Shown here one piece after another: positions 29,260-37,574 of a stretch of DNA of 64,000 nucleotides. Source of the DNA: JAIBJN01 sp963830885 (GTDB taxonomy: Bacteria; Actinomycetota; Thermoleophilia; Gaiellales; Gaiellaceae); the NCBI GenBank assembly GCA_963830885.1, contig CAWHOA010000022.1, forward strand, positions 1-64,000. Direction: 5' to 3'. Below the pieces are notes generated by a model that saw only the letters and a list, made by a program, of their open reading frames with translations, made no database searches and was not told the DNA's origin. How positions within the stretch are numbered: position 1 is the stretch's first letter; each line of letters begins with the position of its first letter. The position numbers were made by a program, and so were the translations under genes.

Positions 29260-30236
29260 CAGTAGGCGGCCAGCTCGCGGAGCCCGGCGACGACATCGTC
29301 GACCTGGGGGAGGAAAGCCTTCTCGAGCGCTGGGGCGAACGGCACCGGCGAGTCGGGCGCTGCGATCCGCCGCACCGGGGCGTCGAGGTGCTCGAAGGCC
29401 TCCTCGGCGATGGTCGCCGCGATCTCGCCGCCGAAGCCGCCCGTGTGCGTGTCCTCGTGGAGGACGATCACCTTGGAGGTCTTCTCCACGGACTCGAGCA
29501 CGGCCTTGCGGTCCCACGGGATGATCGTCCTGAGGTCGATGATCTCCGTGGAGATGCCGTCCTCCTCGGCGACCTTGTCCGCCGCCTCGGCGGCCGTGTA
29601 GACCATGGCGCCCCAGGTGACGAGGCTGACGTCGTCGCCCTCGCGGTGGATGCGCGCCTCGCCGAACGGGATCGTGTAGCGCTCGTCCGGAACGTCCGCC
29701 TTGATGCGCCGGTAGAGGTGCTTGTGCTCGAAGTAGAGGACAGGGTTCGGGTCCTCGATGGCAGTCACGATGAGCCCCTTGGCGTCCTCGGGCGTCGCCG
29801 GGCACACCACTCTCAGGCCGGGGATGTGCGCGAAGCTCGACTCGGGGTTCTGGGAGTGGAACGGCCCGCCGGAGAAGCCGCCGCCGGACGGGCAGCGGAC
29901 GACGATCGGCACCGGTGTCCCCGCGCGGTAGCGCTGCTTGGCGGCAACCGTGACGAGCTGGTCCCACGCGCACGAGACGAAGTCCGCGAACTGCATCTCG
30001 GCGACCGGCCGCATGCCCATGAGCGCGGCGCCGGTGCAGCCGCCGACGATGGCGGTCTCGGCCAGCGGGGCGTCGATCACACGCCAGGGCCCGAACTCCT
30101 CCTGGAAGCCCTGCGTCACCTTGAAGGCCCCGCCGTAGACGCCGACGTCCTCGCCGATCACGAAGACGCGCTTGTCGCGCCGCATCTCCTGGCGGAGCCC
30201 GTCGGAGATCGCCTGCAGGTAAGTCTTTTCCGCCAC
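29259..30236 (-). CDS. 2-oxoacid dehydrogenase E1 component, beta subunit
   Basis: 325 residues, intact. Transketolase-type pyrimidine-binding domain (VFVIGEDVGVYGGAFKVTQG, DAPLAETAIVGGCTGAALMG, EMQFADFVSCAWDQLVTVAA) followed by the C-terminal transketolase domain (VSLVTWGAMVYTAAEAAD, EIIDLRTIIPWD). It pairs with the alpha subunit 5 bases upstream. The alpha/beta organisation fits branched-chain or acetoin/pyruvate complexes of Gram-positives. Confidence 0.92.
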   Translation of the reverse strand: MAEKTYLQAISDGLRQEMRRDKRVFVIGEDVGVYGGAFKVTQGFQEEFGPWRVIDAPLAETAIVGGCTGAALMGMRPVAEMQFADFVSCAWDQLVTVAAKQRYRAGTPVPIVVRCPSGGGFSGGPFHSQNPESSFAHIPGLRVVCPATPEDAKGLIVTAIEDPNPVLYFEHKHLYRRIKADVPDERYTIPFGEARIHREGDDVSLVTWGAMVYTAAEAADKVAEEDGISTEIIDLRTIIPWDRKAVLESVEKTSKVIVLHEDTHTGGFGGEIAATIAEEAFEHLDAPVRRIAAPDSPVPFAPALEKAFLPQVDDVVAGLRELAAY

Positions 30237-30240
30237 GTCG

Positions 30241-31287
30241 CTACTTGTGGTGAGGCGTGTCCAGGTCTTCCGGGGTCGCGAACACGCCGTCCAGGAGGGT
30301 CGACTCGTCCGGGATCGGGCTCTCGTCGGCGCGCTTGACCGCGTCGTTCAGGAGCTTCTTGACCTCGCCTCGGATCTCGTCCTCCTGCTCGTCCGTGAAC
30401 TGGGCGTTCTCGCGCAGCCAGGTGCGGAACCGCTCGAGCGGGTCGCGCTTCGCCCACTCCTCGAACATCTCCTTGGGGACGTAGAACGCGTCGTCGTGGA
30501 CGGCGTGGCCCTCCATGCGGAGGGTCTGGCACTCGATCAGGGTTGGACCGCCGCCGTCGCGCGCCTTCTCGATGGCGAGCCTGGCCTCGCGGTAGACGGC
30601 GAGCACGTCGGTGCCGTCGACCACGACGCCGTCGAAGCCGTACGCCTTGGCGCGGTCGGCAATGTGCTCGACCGCGTACTCGAGGTGCGTCGGCGTCGAG
30701 TACGCCCACTGGTTGTTGTCGCAGATGAACACGATCGGCAGGCGGCGAACGCCGGCGAAGTTCATCGCCTCGTGCGTGTCGCCCCGAGCGGAGGCGCCCT
30801 CGCCGAACCAGCCGAGCGCGACCCGCTTCTCCTCCCGGATCCGGAAGGCGAGCGCGCAGCCGACCGCGACGGGCAGCATCGCCGGCAGGTGGCTGACCAT
30901 GGCGATCAGGCCGAGGCGGTCGTCGGCCATGTGGACGTTGCCGTCCTTGCCCTTCGTCGGGCCGTCCATCCGGCCCATGAACTGCGCGAAGACCCGCCAC
31001 GGCTCGACCCCGCGCACCACGTGGACCCCCATGTCCCGGTGCAGCGGCGTGCCCACGTCCTCGGGCCGCATCGCGGTTGCGATCCCGACCGCCGAGGCCT
31101 CGTTTCCGCGGCCGGTGTAGAAGCTTCCCGGGATCTTCCCCTGCTTGTAGAGGATGTGGCCGCGCTCCTCGATGCCCCTCGTCGTGAGGAGGTGGCGGTA
31201 GATGTCGAGGAGGTCCTCGCGGTCGAGGCCGAACTCCCTGACCTCGGTGAGTGAGGAGACCGGTTCTGCTTCCCTGGCGATCGCCAT
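30241..31287 (-). CDS. 2-oxoacid dehydrogenase E1 component, alpha subunit
   Basis: 348 residues from ATG 31287. Thiamine-diphosphate-dependent decarboxylase subunit. Segments: LYKQGKIPGSFYTGRGNEAS, GRMDGPTKGKDGNVHMAD, the ThDP motif GWFGEGASARGDTHEAMNFA with ICDNNQWAYSTPTHL, and ECQTLRMEGHAVHDDAFY, which holds the phosphorylation-loop-like region. A TAGAGT hexamer lies 12 bases before the start. First gene of the E1-E2-lipB-lipA cluster. Confidence 0.92.
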   Translation of the reverse strand: MAIAREAEPVSSLTEVREFGLDREDLLDIYRHLLTTRGIEERGHILYKQGKIPGSFYTGRGNEASAVGIATAMRPEDVGTPLHRDMGVHVVRGVEPWRVFAQFMGRMDGPTKGKDGNVHMADDRLGLIAMVSHLPAMLPVAVGCALAFRIREEKRVALGWFGEGASARGDTHEAMNFAGVRRLPIVFICDNNQWAYSTPTHLEYAVEHIADRAKAYGFDGVVVDGTDVLAVYREARLAIEKARDGGGPTLIECQTLRMEGHAVHDDAFYVPKEMFEEWAKRDPLERFRTWLRENAQFTDEQEDEIRGEVKKLLNDAVKRADESPIPDESTLLDGVFATPEDLDTPHHK

Positions 31288-31299
31288 GTCGCGCGTCGA

Positions 31300-31305
31300 A
31301 CTCTA
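31300..31305 (-). promoter_or_regulatory. candidate -10 (TAGAGT) of the dehydrogenase-complex operon
   Basis: TAGAGT on the minus strand, 12 bases before ATG 31287. Weak support alone; it fits the pattern of neighbouring genes. Confidence 0.35.
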
Positions 31306-31386
31306 GCGTCTGGACGCTTGGCCGGGAACTGCGGTGCTTGTGGGGACGCCGCCATCCGTGGGCGCCGGAGTTCCCGGTCGAGCGTC

Positions 31387-31392
31387 TAGTCT
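31387..31392 (+). promoter_or_regulatory. candidate -10 (TAGTCT) of the zinc-ribbon gene
   Basis: TAGTCT ends 6 bases before GTG 31399. Leaderless-type arrangement. Confidence 0.45.
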
Positions 31393-31398
31393 GAGGGA

Positions 31399-31683
31399 GT
31401 GGGCAAGGCCTCCGACTGGCTCAGGGAGGAGCGGCGGCGGACGCTCGGCGACTGGGCTGCGTTCTGTCTCGGCTGCGGTCACGTGCAGCGCTACTTCGCC
31501 GAGGACGAGGCCGAGCTGCCTGCCTCCTGCCCCACCTGCGGCGGCGAGCTGCGCGCCCGCTGCCCGGCCTGCAACGCACCGATCGCCTCGGCGTTCGCAG
31601 TGACCTGCGAGGAGTGCGACGCCGAGCTACGGCCGGCCGAGCTCTTCGGCGGGCCGATCCGCAGGCCCGAGCGCAAGCGTTAG
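31399..31683 (+). CDS. small protein with two zinc ribbons
   Basis: 94 residues from GTG 31399. Four CxxC pairs are spaced as two zinc ribbons: CLGCGH and CPTCGG, then CPACNAP and CEECDA. A basic C-terminus (RRPERKR) follows. The N-terminal SDWLREERRRTLGDWA is helical. No enzyme domain is visible. Zinc ribbons of this kind bind nucleic acids or proteins; the function is unknown. Its last codon overlaps the convergent NmrA-like gene by 4 bases. Confidence 0.7.
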   Translation: MGKASDWLREERRRTLGDWAAFCLGCGHVQRYFAEDEAELPASCPTCGGELRARCPACNAPIASAFAVTCEECDAELRPAELFGGPIRRPERKR

Positions 31684-32579
31684 CGCCAGGGACGGCGTTC
31701 GCCCGAGGCGAGGCGGTCGCCCAGCCGGGGAGCGTTGGACGCCACCCAGTCGGCGAGGCGCTTCGTGCCGAGCGGCGGCTCGTCCGACGTCAGCAGGTCG
31801 TCGCCGAGCGCGCCGAGCTCTTCCGGCGTGAGCAGGGTCTGGCGCAGGCAGAGCCCGAGTCCCCGCGTCAGAGCGCGGGTCGCGCGCGGCCCGGTGTGCA
31901 CGACAACTGCGCGGGAGCCGACGGCGGCCCGCACGAGGCGCACGAGCTCCCCGAACGCGAGCGTCTCCGGGCCCGCCGCGTCGAGGACGACGTCGGACGC
32001 GCCCGCACCCGCCTGCACGCAGAGCTCGGCGAGGTCGTCCGCGGCGATCGGCTGCACCCGGCACGCCGCGCGCGGCAGGACGAAGACCGGAAGGCGCCGG
32101 AGCAGCCACGCCACGTTGTTGACGAGCACCTCTCCGTTCCCGAAGACGAGGGTCGGGCGCACGATCGCGTACGAGAGTCCGGAGCCCGCGAGAGCGGCCT
32201 CGACCGCCGCCTTGCCCCGGAAGTACGCATACGGCGAGCCGGAGTCGGCATGCGTGACGCTCAGCTGGACGACGCGCCGGACACCGGCGGCTCGCGCGGC
32301 CTCGAAGAGCCCGACCGAGGCTCTCACGGTCGTCGCGAACGTCGTGTTCCCGTGGGGAAAGCGGATCCAGTACGTGTTGTAGAGGGTGTCGGCGTCGCGT
32401 AGGGCGTCGACCAGGGCCGCGCGGTCGGAGAGGTCGAGCGGGAGCGCCTCGACCCGGTCGCCGAACGGGCTCTCGGCCTGCGGCCGCCGCGTCAGCGTGC
32501 GCACCTCGCGGCCGCTCTCGAGCAGGCGCGCGGCGATGTACCTTCCCGTGAAGGAGAACGCTCCCGTCACGACGTCCAC
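31680..32579 (-). CDS. NAD(P)-binding NmrA/epimerase-like protein
   Basis: 299 residues from GTG 32579. Rossmann fold with TGAFSFTGRYIAARLLESGREV at the N-terminus (the GxxxxG loop is modified to GAFSFTG) and ADTLYNTYW. It has YAYFRGKAAVEAALAGSGLSYAIVRPTLVFG, the K and substrate-loop region of complex I NDUFA9/NmrA-like atypical SDRs. A quinone- or redox-related role is possible but not shown. Confidence 0.75.
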   Translation of the reverse strand: MDVVTGAFSFTGRYIAARLLESGREVRTLTRRPQAESPFGDRVEALPLDLSDRAALVDALRDADTLYNTYWIRFPHGNTTFATTVRASVGLFEAARAAGVRRVVQLSVTHADSGSPYAYFRGKAAVEAALAGSGLSYAIVRPTLVFGNGEVLVNNVAWLLRRLPVFVLPRAACRVQPIAADDLAELCVQAGAGASDVVLDAAGPETLAFGELVRLVRAAVGSRAVVVHTGPRATRALTRGLGLCLRQTLLTPEELGALGDDLLTSDEPPLGTKRLADWVASNAPRLGDRLASGERRPWR

Positions 32580-32589
32580 GGACGGCCGG

Positions 32590-32964
32590 CTAGGAGTGGA
32601 TCTCGGAGAAGTGGATGACCGTGACCGTGTCCTCGTCGGACACGTCGCGGTTGTAGAGCTGGCCGAGGAAGACGACCATGTCCTCGGTGCGCTTGATCTC
32701 CGGGTTGTCCTTCTCGACCTCGCGCGGGGAGCACTCGCCCAGCGGCTTGACCTCGACCTTGTCGATGACGGCGTCGAAGATCTTCTGGCGCGGGCCGTAG
32801 CGCTGGCCGGCGAGCACCTGGACGACCATGCCCTTCTTGTACTTCCCGGACTTGTCCCCGAGGCGGATTGTGACCGTCTTCCGCCGGGTCCGCAGCTGGT
32901 CGGCGACGATGGGCGAGTAGAAGTTCAGGGCGTACATCGGCCAGTGCAGAGCGGGCCTCATCAT
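32590..32964 (-). CDS. ASCH-domain-like protein
   Basis: 124 residues from ATG 32964, whose ATGA overlaps the NUDIX stop; an internal ATG at 32937 (MYALNFYS) is an alternative. The pattern LNFYSPIVADQLRTRRKTVTIRLGDKSGKYKKGMVVQVLAG is like ASCH/PUA-type proteins that bind RNA. A C-terminal DTVTVIHFSEI strand follows. Linked by coupling to the NUDIX gene. No function is assigned. Confidence 0.65.
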   Translation of the reverse strand: MMRPALHWPMYALNFYSPIVADQLRTRRKTVTIRLGDKSGKYKKGMVVQVLAGQRYGPRQKIFDAVIDKVEVKPLGECSPREVEKDNPEIKRTEDMVVFLGQLYNRDVSDEDTVTVIHFSEIHS

Positions 32965-33396
32965 ACGGCTTCCGCGGCCAGGCGCTCCCGGGCCCGGGCT
33001 GCCATCTCCTGCTCGCTCCGGTAGGCGAGGAGCCGCGGCGCCTCGTCGAGCGGCAGCCAGCGCGTGGCGTCGACCTCGTGCGCGTGCTCGGGCGGAATGT
33101 CGCCGAGCCGTCCGCCCGAGTAGCGGAAGAGGTAGAAGCTGACGACCTTGAAGACGCGCTCGCCCTCCCACGTGTAGACGTAGCGCACGTCCCCGAGCTT
33201 CTCGACGAGGCGGCTGTCGACGCCCGTCTCCTCCTTGACCTCTCTGACGGCTGTGGCGGCCGGGTCCTCGCCGGGGGCGATCAGCCCCTTGGGGAGCGCC
33301 CAGACGGTCTTGCCGCCCGGGCCGGATGGCGGCGACGTACCAGCCGCCGCGCAGGCGCCGGACGACGACACCGCCCGCCGAGAGCTCACGCCTCAC
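32961..33396 (-). CDS. NUDIX hydrolase, frame broken once
   Basis: About 144 residues when repaired, from GTG 33396 (VRRELSAGGVVVRR). The Nudix box is complete: GLIAPGEDPAATAVREVKEETGVDSRL, matching G-x5-E-x7-REVxEETG. An extra C near 33318 separates WYVAAIRP from GGKTVWALPKG. These enzymes cleave nucleoside diphosphate-linked compounds; the C-terminal half (WLPLDEAPRLLAYRSEQEM) suggests an MutT/Ap4A-type relative. A TAGGCT -10 lies 7 bases before the GTG. Confidence 0.82.
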
Positions 33397-33403
33397 GAGT
33401 GCC

Positions 33404-33422
33404 GAGCCTACCTCGGTATCGT
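33404..33422. promoter_or_regulatory. back-to-back candidate -10 elements for the NUDIX and MFS genes
   Basis: Minus-strand TAGGCT (33409-33404) is 7 bases from the NUDIX GTG 33396. Plus-strand TATCGT (33417-33422) is 8 bases from the MFS ATG 33431. Confidence 0.45.
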
Positions 33423-33430
33423 CACGGGCG

Positions 33431-34594
33431 ATGCGTCGGCTCCTCCTGCTCGTCTGCTCGATCACGCTCGCCGACACGGTGCTCTACGCGGCGCTCGTGC
33501 CGCTGCTCCCCCACTACGCGGACGAGTTCGGGCTCTCGAAGAGCCAGGCGGGGCTGCTCGTCGGCGCCTACGCGCTCGGGGCCCTGATCGGGGCGATCCC
33601 GGGCGGGATCGCGGCCGCCCGCTTCGGGCCCCGCCGGGCGGTCCTGGCCGGCCTCGTGCTGATGGCGGTGGCGAGCATCGCCTTCGGCTTCGCCGGCTCG
33701 GCGGCCGAGCTCGGGATCGCCCGGCTCGCGCAGGGCTTCGGCAGCGCGCTCTCCTGGGCCGGCGCGCTGGCCTGGCTCGTCGCAGGGACGCCGCGGGAGC
33801 GGCGTGGAGAGATGCTGGGGACGGCGATCGGCGCCGCCATCTTCGGCGCGCTCCTCGGCCCCGCCCTGGGCGCCCTTGCGGAGGCGATCGGCATACGCCC
33901 GGTGTTCGTGGGTGTTGCGGGCGTGTCCGCCGTGCTGATCGTCTGGGCGCTTCGCACCCCCGCGGTCGCCTCCGAGCCGCAGTCGCCGCGTGCGCTGCTC
34001 GGCGCCGTCAGGCAGCCGCTCATCCTCGGAGCGCTCTGGCTGATGGTGCTGCCGGCGCTCCTCTTCGGCGTCATGGCAGTGCTGGTCCCGCTGGAGCTGG
34101 GGGATGCGGGCTGGAGCGCGGCCGCGATCGCCGCCCTGTTCATTGGCGCAGCCGCGATCGAGATGGTGGTCGCACCGCTCCTCGGCCGCTTCTCCGACCG
34201 ACGCGGCCGCCTGCTCCCGCTCCGGCTCGCGGCCGGCGGCGCCATCGCCGTGACGGCGGGGCTCGCGCTCGCTGGCCGGCCGGTCTTCATCGCCCCGCTC
34301 GTCGTCGCAGCCGGGATCGCGTTCGGCTCGTTCTGGGCGCCCGCGATGGCGCTGCTCTCCGACGGGGCGGACCGGATCGGGCTCGCCCAGGGGCTCGGCT
34401 TCGGCCTGATGAACGCGGCCTGGGGGGCGGGAAACTCGTTTGGGCCGGTGTTCGGCGGCGCCCTTGCAGACGCCGCCGGCGACGCCGTCACGTTCGCGCT
34501 CATGTCCGGGATCTGCGGTCTCACGCTGCTCGTGCTCACGCGCGGGCGCCACCTTTTTGGCACTCCTCTTGCCCGAGTGCCAGAGAGTTCTTGA
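33431..34594 (+). CDS. major facilitator superfamily transporter
   Basis: 387 residues, 12 predicted transmembrane helices. Inner-membrane drug/sugar-efflux-like permease. The motif A region (GGIAAARFGPRRAVLAG) after helix 2 and its repeat in the second half (LLGRFSDRRGRLLPLR) are visible. The substrate is unknown. The end of the gene (RVPESS, stop) overlaps the first CIRCE operator of groES. Confidence 0.8.
   Translation: MRRLLLLVCSITLADTVLYAALVPLLPHYADEFGLSKSQAGLLVGAYALGALIGAIPGGIAAARFGPRRAVLAGLVLMAVASIAFGFAGSAAELGIARLAQGFGSALSWAGALAWLVAGTPRERRGEMLGTAIGAAIFGALLGPALGALAEAIGIRPVFVGVAGVSAVLIVWALRTPAVASEPQSPRALLGAVRQPLILGALWLMVLPALLFGVMAVLVPLELGDAGWSAAAIAALFIGAAAIEMVVAPLLGRFSDRRGRLLPLRLAAGGAIAVTAGLALAGRPVFIAPLVVAAGIAFGSFWAPAMALLSDGADRIGLAQGLGFGLMNAAWGAGNSFGPVFGGALADAAGDAVTFALMSGICGLTLLVLTRGRHLFGTPLARVPESS
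34557..34583 (+). promoter_or_regulatory. CIRCE operator 1 (HrcA site)
   Basis: TTGGCACTC, 9-base spacer, GAGTGCCAG, matching the CIRCE form TTAGCACTC-N9-GAGTGCTAA except for G/C swaps at the outer positions. It lies in the last codons of the MFS gene. Confidence 0.85.
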
Positions 34595-34620
34595 TCCCGG
34601 GAGGTGACTTTCGCTAGGAT
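34591..34620 (+). promoter_or_regulatory. groES promoter
   Basis: TTGATC (34591-34596), 18-base spacer, TAGGAT (34615-34620). Transcription would start near 34627, at the left end of the second CIRCE. Confidence 0.65.
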
Positions 34621-34625
34621 GGTCG

Positions 34626-34652
34626 CTGGCACTCCGCTGAGCCGAGTGCCAG
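34626..34652 (+). promoter_or_regulatory. CIRCE operator 2 (HrcA site)
   Basis: CTGGCACTC, 9-base spacer, GAGTGCCAG; perfectly symmetric 9-base arms. Placed over the transcription start, 32 bases before the groES ATG, so bound HrcA would block initiation. Confidence 0.88.
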
Positions 34653-34684
34653 TCACGAAGTCACTTCGCAAGGAGGAATGCTGG

Positions 34685-35023
34685 ATGAATCTTCAGCCAC
34701 TGGGCGATCGGCTGATCGTCGAGGCGCTGGACGAGGAGGAGACGACCGCGAGCGGCATCGTCCTCCCCGAAACCGCCAAGGAGAAGCCTCAGCGCGGTCG
34801 CGTTCTCGCCGTGGGCCCCGGCCCGCGCGACGAGGACGGCGAGTACGTCAAGATGGATCTCGAGCCCGGCGACGAGATCATCTTCTCGAAGTACGGCGGC
34901 ACGGACATCAAGCTCGGGGCGGACGAGTACCTCATCCTCCGCGAGTCCGACGTGCTGGCCAAGGTCCTCGCAGAGACGAAGGCCAAGGGCAAGAAGAAGG
35001 AACTGGCCGGCGCGGCCGCCTAG
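34685..35023 (+). CDS. groES: co-chaperonin GroES (10 kDa)
   Basis: 112 residues from ATG 34685, with AGGAGG at 8-base spacing; an out-of-frame ATG at 34678 is not used. Heptameric lid of the GroEL chamber. Motifs: LQPLGDRLIVEALDEEE, mobile loop TTASGIVLPETAKEKPQ, VGPG and KYGGTDIKLGADEYLILRESDVLA. It has a lysine/alanine tail (AKGKKKELAGAAA) longer than the typical about 97 residues. First gene of the heat-shock operon, controlled by two CIRCE sites. Confidence 0.97.
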   Translation: MNLQPLGDRLIVEALDEEETTASGIVLPETAKEKPQRGRVLAVGPGPRDEDGEYVKMDLEPGDEIIFSKYGGTDIKLGADEYLILRESDVLAKVLAETKAKGKKKELAGAAA

Positions 35024-35064
35024 CGTCCCCGCCCGTCAGTCACGGAATCGAAACGGAGGAGTAG

Positions 35065-36690
35065 ATGGCTCACAAGGAGCTTCTCTTCAGCGAGGATGCG
35101 CGGCGCGCGCTCGAGCGTGGCGTCAACATCCTCGCTGACGCGGTCAAGGTCACACTTGGCCCCAAGGGGCGCTACGTCGTGCTCGACAAGAAGTTCGGCG
35201 CGCCCACGATCACCAACGACGGTGTCACGATCGCACGCGAGATCGAGGTCGAGGACGTCTTCGAGAACCAGGGCGCCCAGCTCGTCCGCGAGGTCGCCAC
35301 GGCGACCAACGACGTGGCCGGCGACGGCACGACGACCGCGACCGTGCTCGCCCAGGCCATCGTCCGCGAGGGCCTCAAGAACGTCGCGGCCGGCGCCAAC
35401 CCGATGGGCCTCAAGCGCGGCATCGAGACCGCCGTCGACGCAGTCGTCGCCGACCTGAAGAAGCAGTCCAAGGAGATCTCGGGCAAGGAGGACATCGCCC
35501 GGGTCGCCAGCATCTCGTCGCGCGAGCGCGAGATCGGCGACGTGATCGCGGACGCGATCGAGAAGGTCGGCAAGGACGGCGTCGTGAACGTCGAGGAGGG
35601 CCAGACCTTCGGCCTCGAGCTCGAGTTCACCGAGGGCATGCAGTTCGACAAGGGCTACCTGTCCCCGTACATGATCACCGACGCCGAGCGCATGGAGGCC
35701 GTGCTCGACGACCCGTACGTCCTCATCGCCAACCAGAAGATCGGCGCCGTGAAGGACATCCTCCCCGTCCTGGAGCAGGTCATCCAGGCCGGCCGGCCGC
35801 TGCTGATCGTGGCCGAGGACGTCGAGGGCGAGTCGCTCGCCACCATCGTCGTCAACAAGCTCCGCGGCACCTTCACCGCCGTCGCCGTCAAGGCGCCGGG
35901 CTTCGGTGACCGCCGCAAGCGCATGCTCGAGGACATCGCCATCCTCACCGGCGGCGAGGTCATCACCGAGGAGATGGGCCTCAAGCTCGAGAACACCAAG
36001 CTCTCGCAGCTTGGCCGCGCGCGCAAGGTCGTCGTCACGAAGGACACGACGACGATCATCGACGGCGCGGGCGAGTCAGAGGCGATCAAGGCTCGGATCA
36101 AGCAGATCAAGTCGGAGGTCGAGTCCACCGACTCGGACTTCGACCGCGAGAAGCTGCAGGAGCGGCTGGCGAAGCTCTCCGGCGGCGTCGCGGTCGTCAA
36201 GGTCGGCGCTGCGACCGAGACCGAGATGAAGGAGAAGAAGCACCGCGTCGAGGACGCGCTGCAGGCCACCCGCGCGGCCCTCGAGGAGGGCATCGTGCCG
36301 GGCGGCGGCGTCGCGCTCCTCAACTCGACGAAGGCGATCAAGCTCGACACGCTCGAGGGCGACGAGCGCACCGGCGCCTCCATCGTGATGCGCGCGCTCG
36401 AGGAGCCCGTTCGCCAGCTGGCGCAGAACGCCGGCCTCGAGGGCTCGATCGTCGTCGACAAGGTCCGCACCGGCACGAAGGGCAATGGGCTGAACGTCGA
36501 CTCCGGCGAGTACGAGGACCTGGTCAAGGCCGGGATCATCGACCCGACCATGGTCACGCGCTCGGCGCTCCAGAACGCCGCCTCGATCGCGAAGAACATC
36601 CTCACGACCGAGGCAGTCGTGGCCGAGGCCCCCGAGAAGGCGGGCGTCGGCGGCGGCGGAATGCCGGGCGGTATGCCCGACATGATGTAA
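35065..36690 (+). CDS. groL: chaperonin GroEL (60 kDa)
   Basis: 541 residues, intact. ATP-dependent folding chamber subunit. Conserved segments: KVTLGPKGRYVVLDKKFG, ITNDGVTIAREIE, NDVAGDGTTTATVLAQAI (ATP site), KAPGFGDRRKRMLEDIAILTGG and EEGIVPGGGVALL. It ends in the Gly-Met-rich tail GGMPGGMPDMM typical of bacterial GroEL. It is 41 bases after groES with a GGAGGAG ribosome site, and followed by a strong terminator-like hairpin. Confidence 0.98.
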   Translation: MAHKELLFSEDARRALERGVNILADAVKVTLGPKGRYVVLDKKFGAPTITNDGVTIAREIEVEDVFENQGAQLVREVATATNDVAGDGTTTATVLAQAIVREGLKNVAAGANPMGLKRGIETAVDAVVADLKKQSKEISGKEDIARVASISSREREIGDVIADAIEKVGKDGVVNVEEGQTFGLELEFTEGMQFDKGYLSPYMITDAERMEAVLDDPYVLIANQKIGAVKDILPVLEQVIQAGRPLLIVAEDVEGESLATIVVNKLRGTFTAVAVKAPGFGDRRKRMLEDIAILTGGEVITEEMGLKLENTKLSQLGRARKVVVTKDTTTIIDGAGESEAIKARIKQIKSEVESTDSDFDREKLQERLAKLSGGVAVVKVGAATETEMKEKKHRVEDALQATRAALEEGIVPGGGVALLNSTKAIKLDTLEGDERTGASIVMRALEEPVRQLAQNAGLEGSIVVDKVRTGTKGNGLNVDSGEYEDLVKAGIIDPTMVTRSALQNAASIAKNILTTEAVVAEAPEKAGVGGGGMPGGMPDMM

Positions 36691-36718
36691 CCAGGCCTCT
36701 TCTTCGGAAGTTGGCACT

Positions 36719-36751
36719 GCACGAAGGGCCGGCGACGCCGGCCCTTCGTGC
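36719..36751 (+). terminator. terminator hairpin of the groESL operon
   Basis: A 15-base perfect stem (GCACGAAGGGCCGGC / GCCGGCCCTTCGTGC) around the loop GAC, 28 bases after the groEL stop. It is followed by TTCTG, a weak T-rich run. Confidence 0.85.
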
Positions 36752-36775
36752 TTCTGTGGACCTGCTCGCGCTGCC

Positions 36776-36781
36776 TACACT
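36776..36781 (+). promoter_or_regulatory. candidate -10 (TACACT) of the ygfZ-like gene
   Basis: TACACT ends 6 bases before GTG 36788. A weak -35 (TTCTGT, 17-base spacing) lies just after the groEL terminator stem. Confidence 0.45.
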
Positions 36782-36787
36782 GAGGGC

Positions 36788-37564
36788 GTGGACACCGTCG
36801 CTCTTCGCCCCCGCGCGTTCGTCCGGGTGGCCGGCCCGGACGCCGAGGACTTTCTCCAGCGCATGCTCTCCAACGACGTCGCGGCGCTCGCGACCGGCGA
36901 GTCCTGCGAGGCCTTGCTCTTGACGCCGAAGGCGCGCGTGATCGCGCCGATGCGCGTCCTGCGCCGGGGCGACGACGACTTCCTACTGCTCACCGAGCCG
37001 GAGCTGGGCGACACGCTCCGCGACCAGCTCGTTCGCATGCGCTTCGCCGCGAAGGCGGAGATCGAACTGGAGGAGCACACGTCGACGGTCGTCTTCGATG
37101 ACGGGGCCGACGGGATTCCCACTGCGGACTACGGCCGGCCGGCGGTCGAGGTGCTGGACGCCGAGGTCGAAGCGACGCTGGACGCGGACGCGCTCGAGGC
37201 GATGCGGATCGCGGCCGGCACGCCGCGCTTCGGCAGGGAGATCGACGACCGTGTCCTCCCCGCCGAGGCGGGGCTCGTCGAGCGCGCAGTCAGCCTGAGC
37301 AAGGGCTGCTACCCCGGCCAGGAGCCGATCGCCCGCCTCCACTACCGCGGTCATGCCAACCGCGGCCTCCGCGTTCTCGTTCTGGACGGCGAGCAGCTCC
37401 CGGAGCCGGACGCCGAGCTCACCTACGGCGAGAAGGTTGTCGGCCGCGTGACGAGCGCCGCCCGCGCCAACGGCGGCATCGTCGCGCTCGCCTACGTGCG
37501 AGCTGAGGTGCCGCCGGAAGCCGAGCTGGACGTGGGCTCCTCGAAAGCCCGGCCGCTACACTGA
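36788..37564 (+). CDS. ygfZ: YgfZ/GcvT-like folate-binding protein
   Basis: 258 residues from GTG 36788. The family signature KGCYPGQE (residues about 177-184) is present within SLSKGCYPGQEPIARLHYRG, holding the essential cysteine. YgfZ proteins use folate and help repair or assemble certain Fe-S enzymes and affect tRNA modification. The N-terminal FVRVAGPDAEDFLQRMLSNDV is the GcvT-like domain. Fe-S relevance fits a genome section with LipA and complex I, though no operon link is present. Confidence 0.85.
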   Translation: MDTVALRPRAFVRVAGPDAEDFLQRMLSNDVAALATGESCEALLLTPKARVIAPMRVLRRGDDDFLLLTEPELGDTLRDQLVRMRFAAKAEIELEEHTSTVVFDDGADGIPTADYGRPAVEVLDAEVEATLDADALEAMRIAAGTPRFGREIDDRVLPAEAGLVERAVSLSKGCYPGQEPIARLHYRGHANRGLRVLVLDGEQLPEPDAELTYGEKVVGRVTSAARANGGIVALAYVRAEVPPEAELDVGSSKARPLH

Positions 37565-37574
37565 CGGCGTCCCT

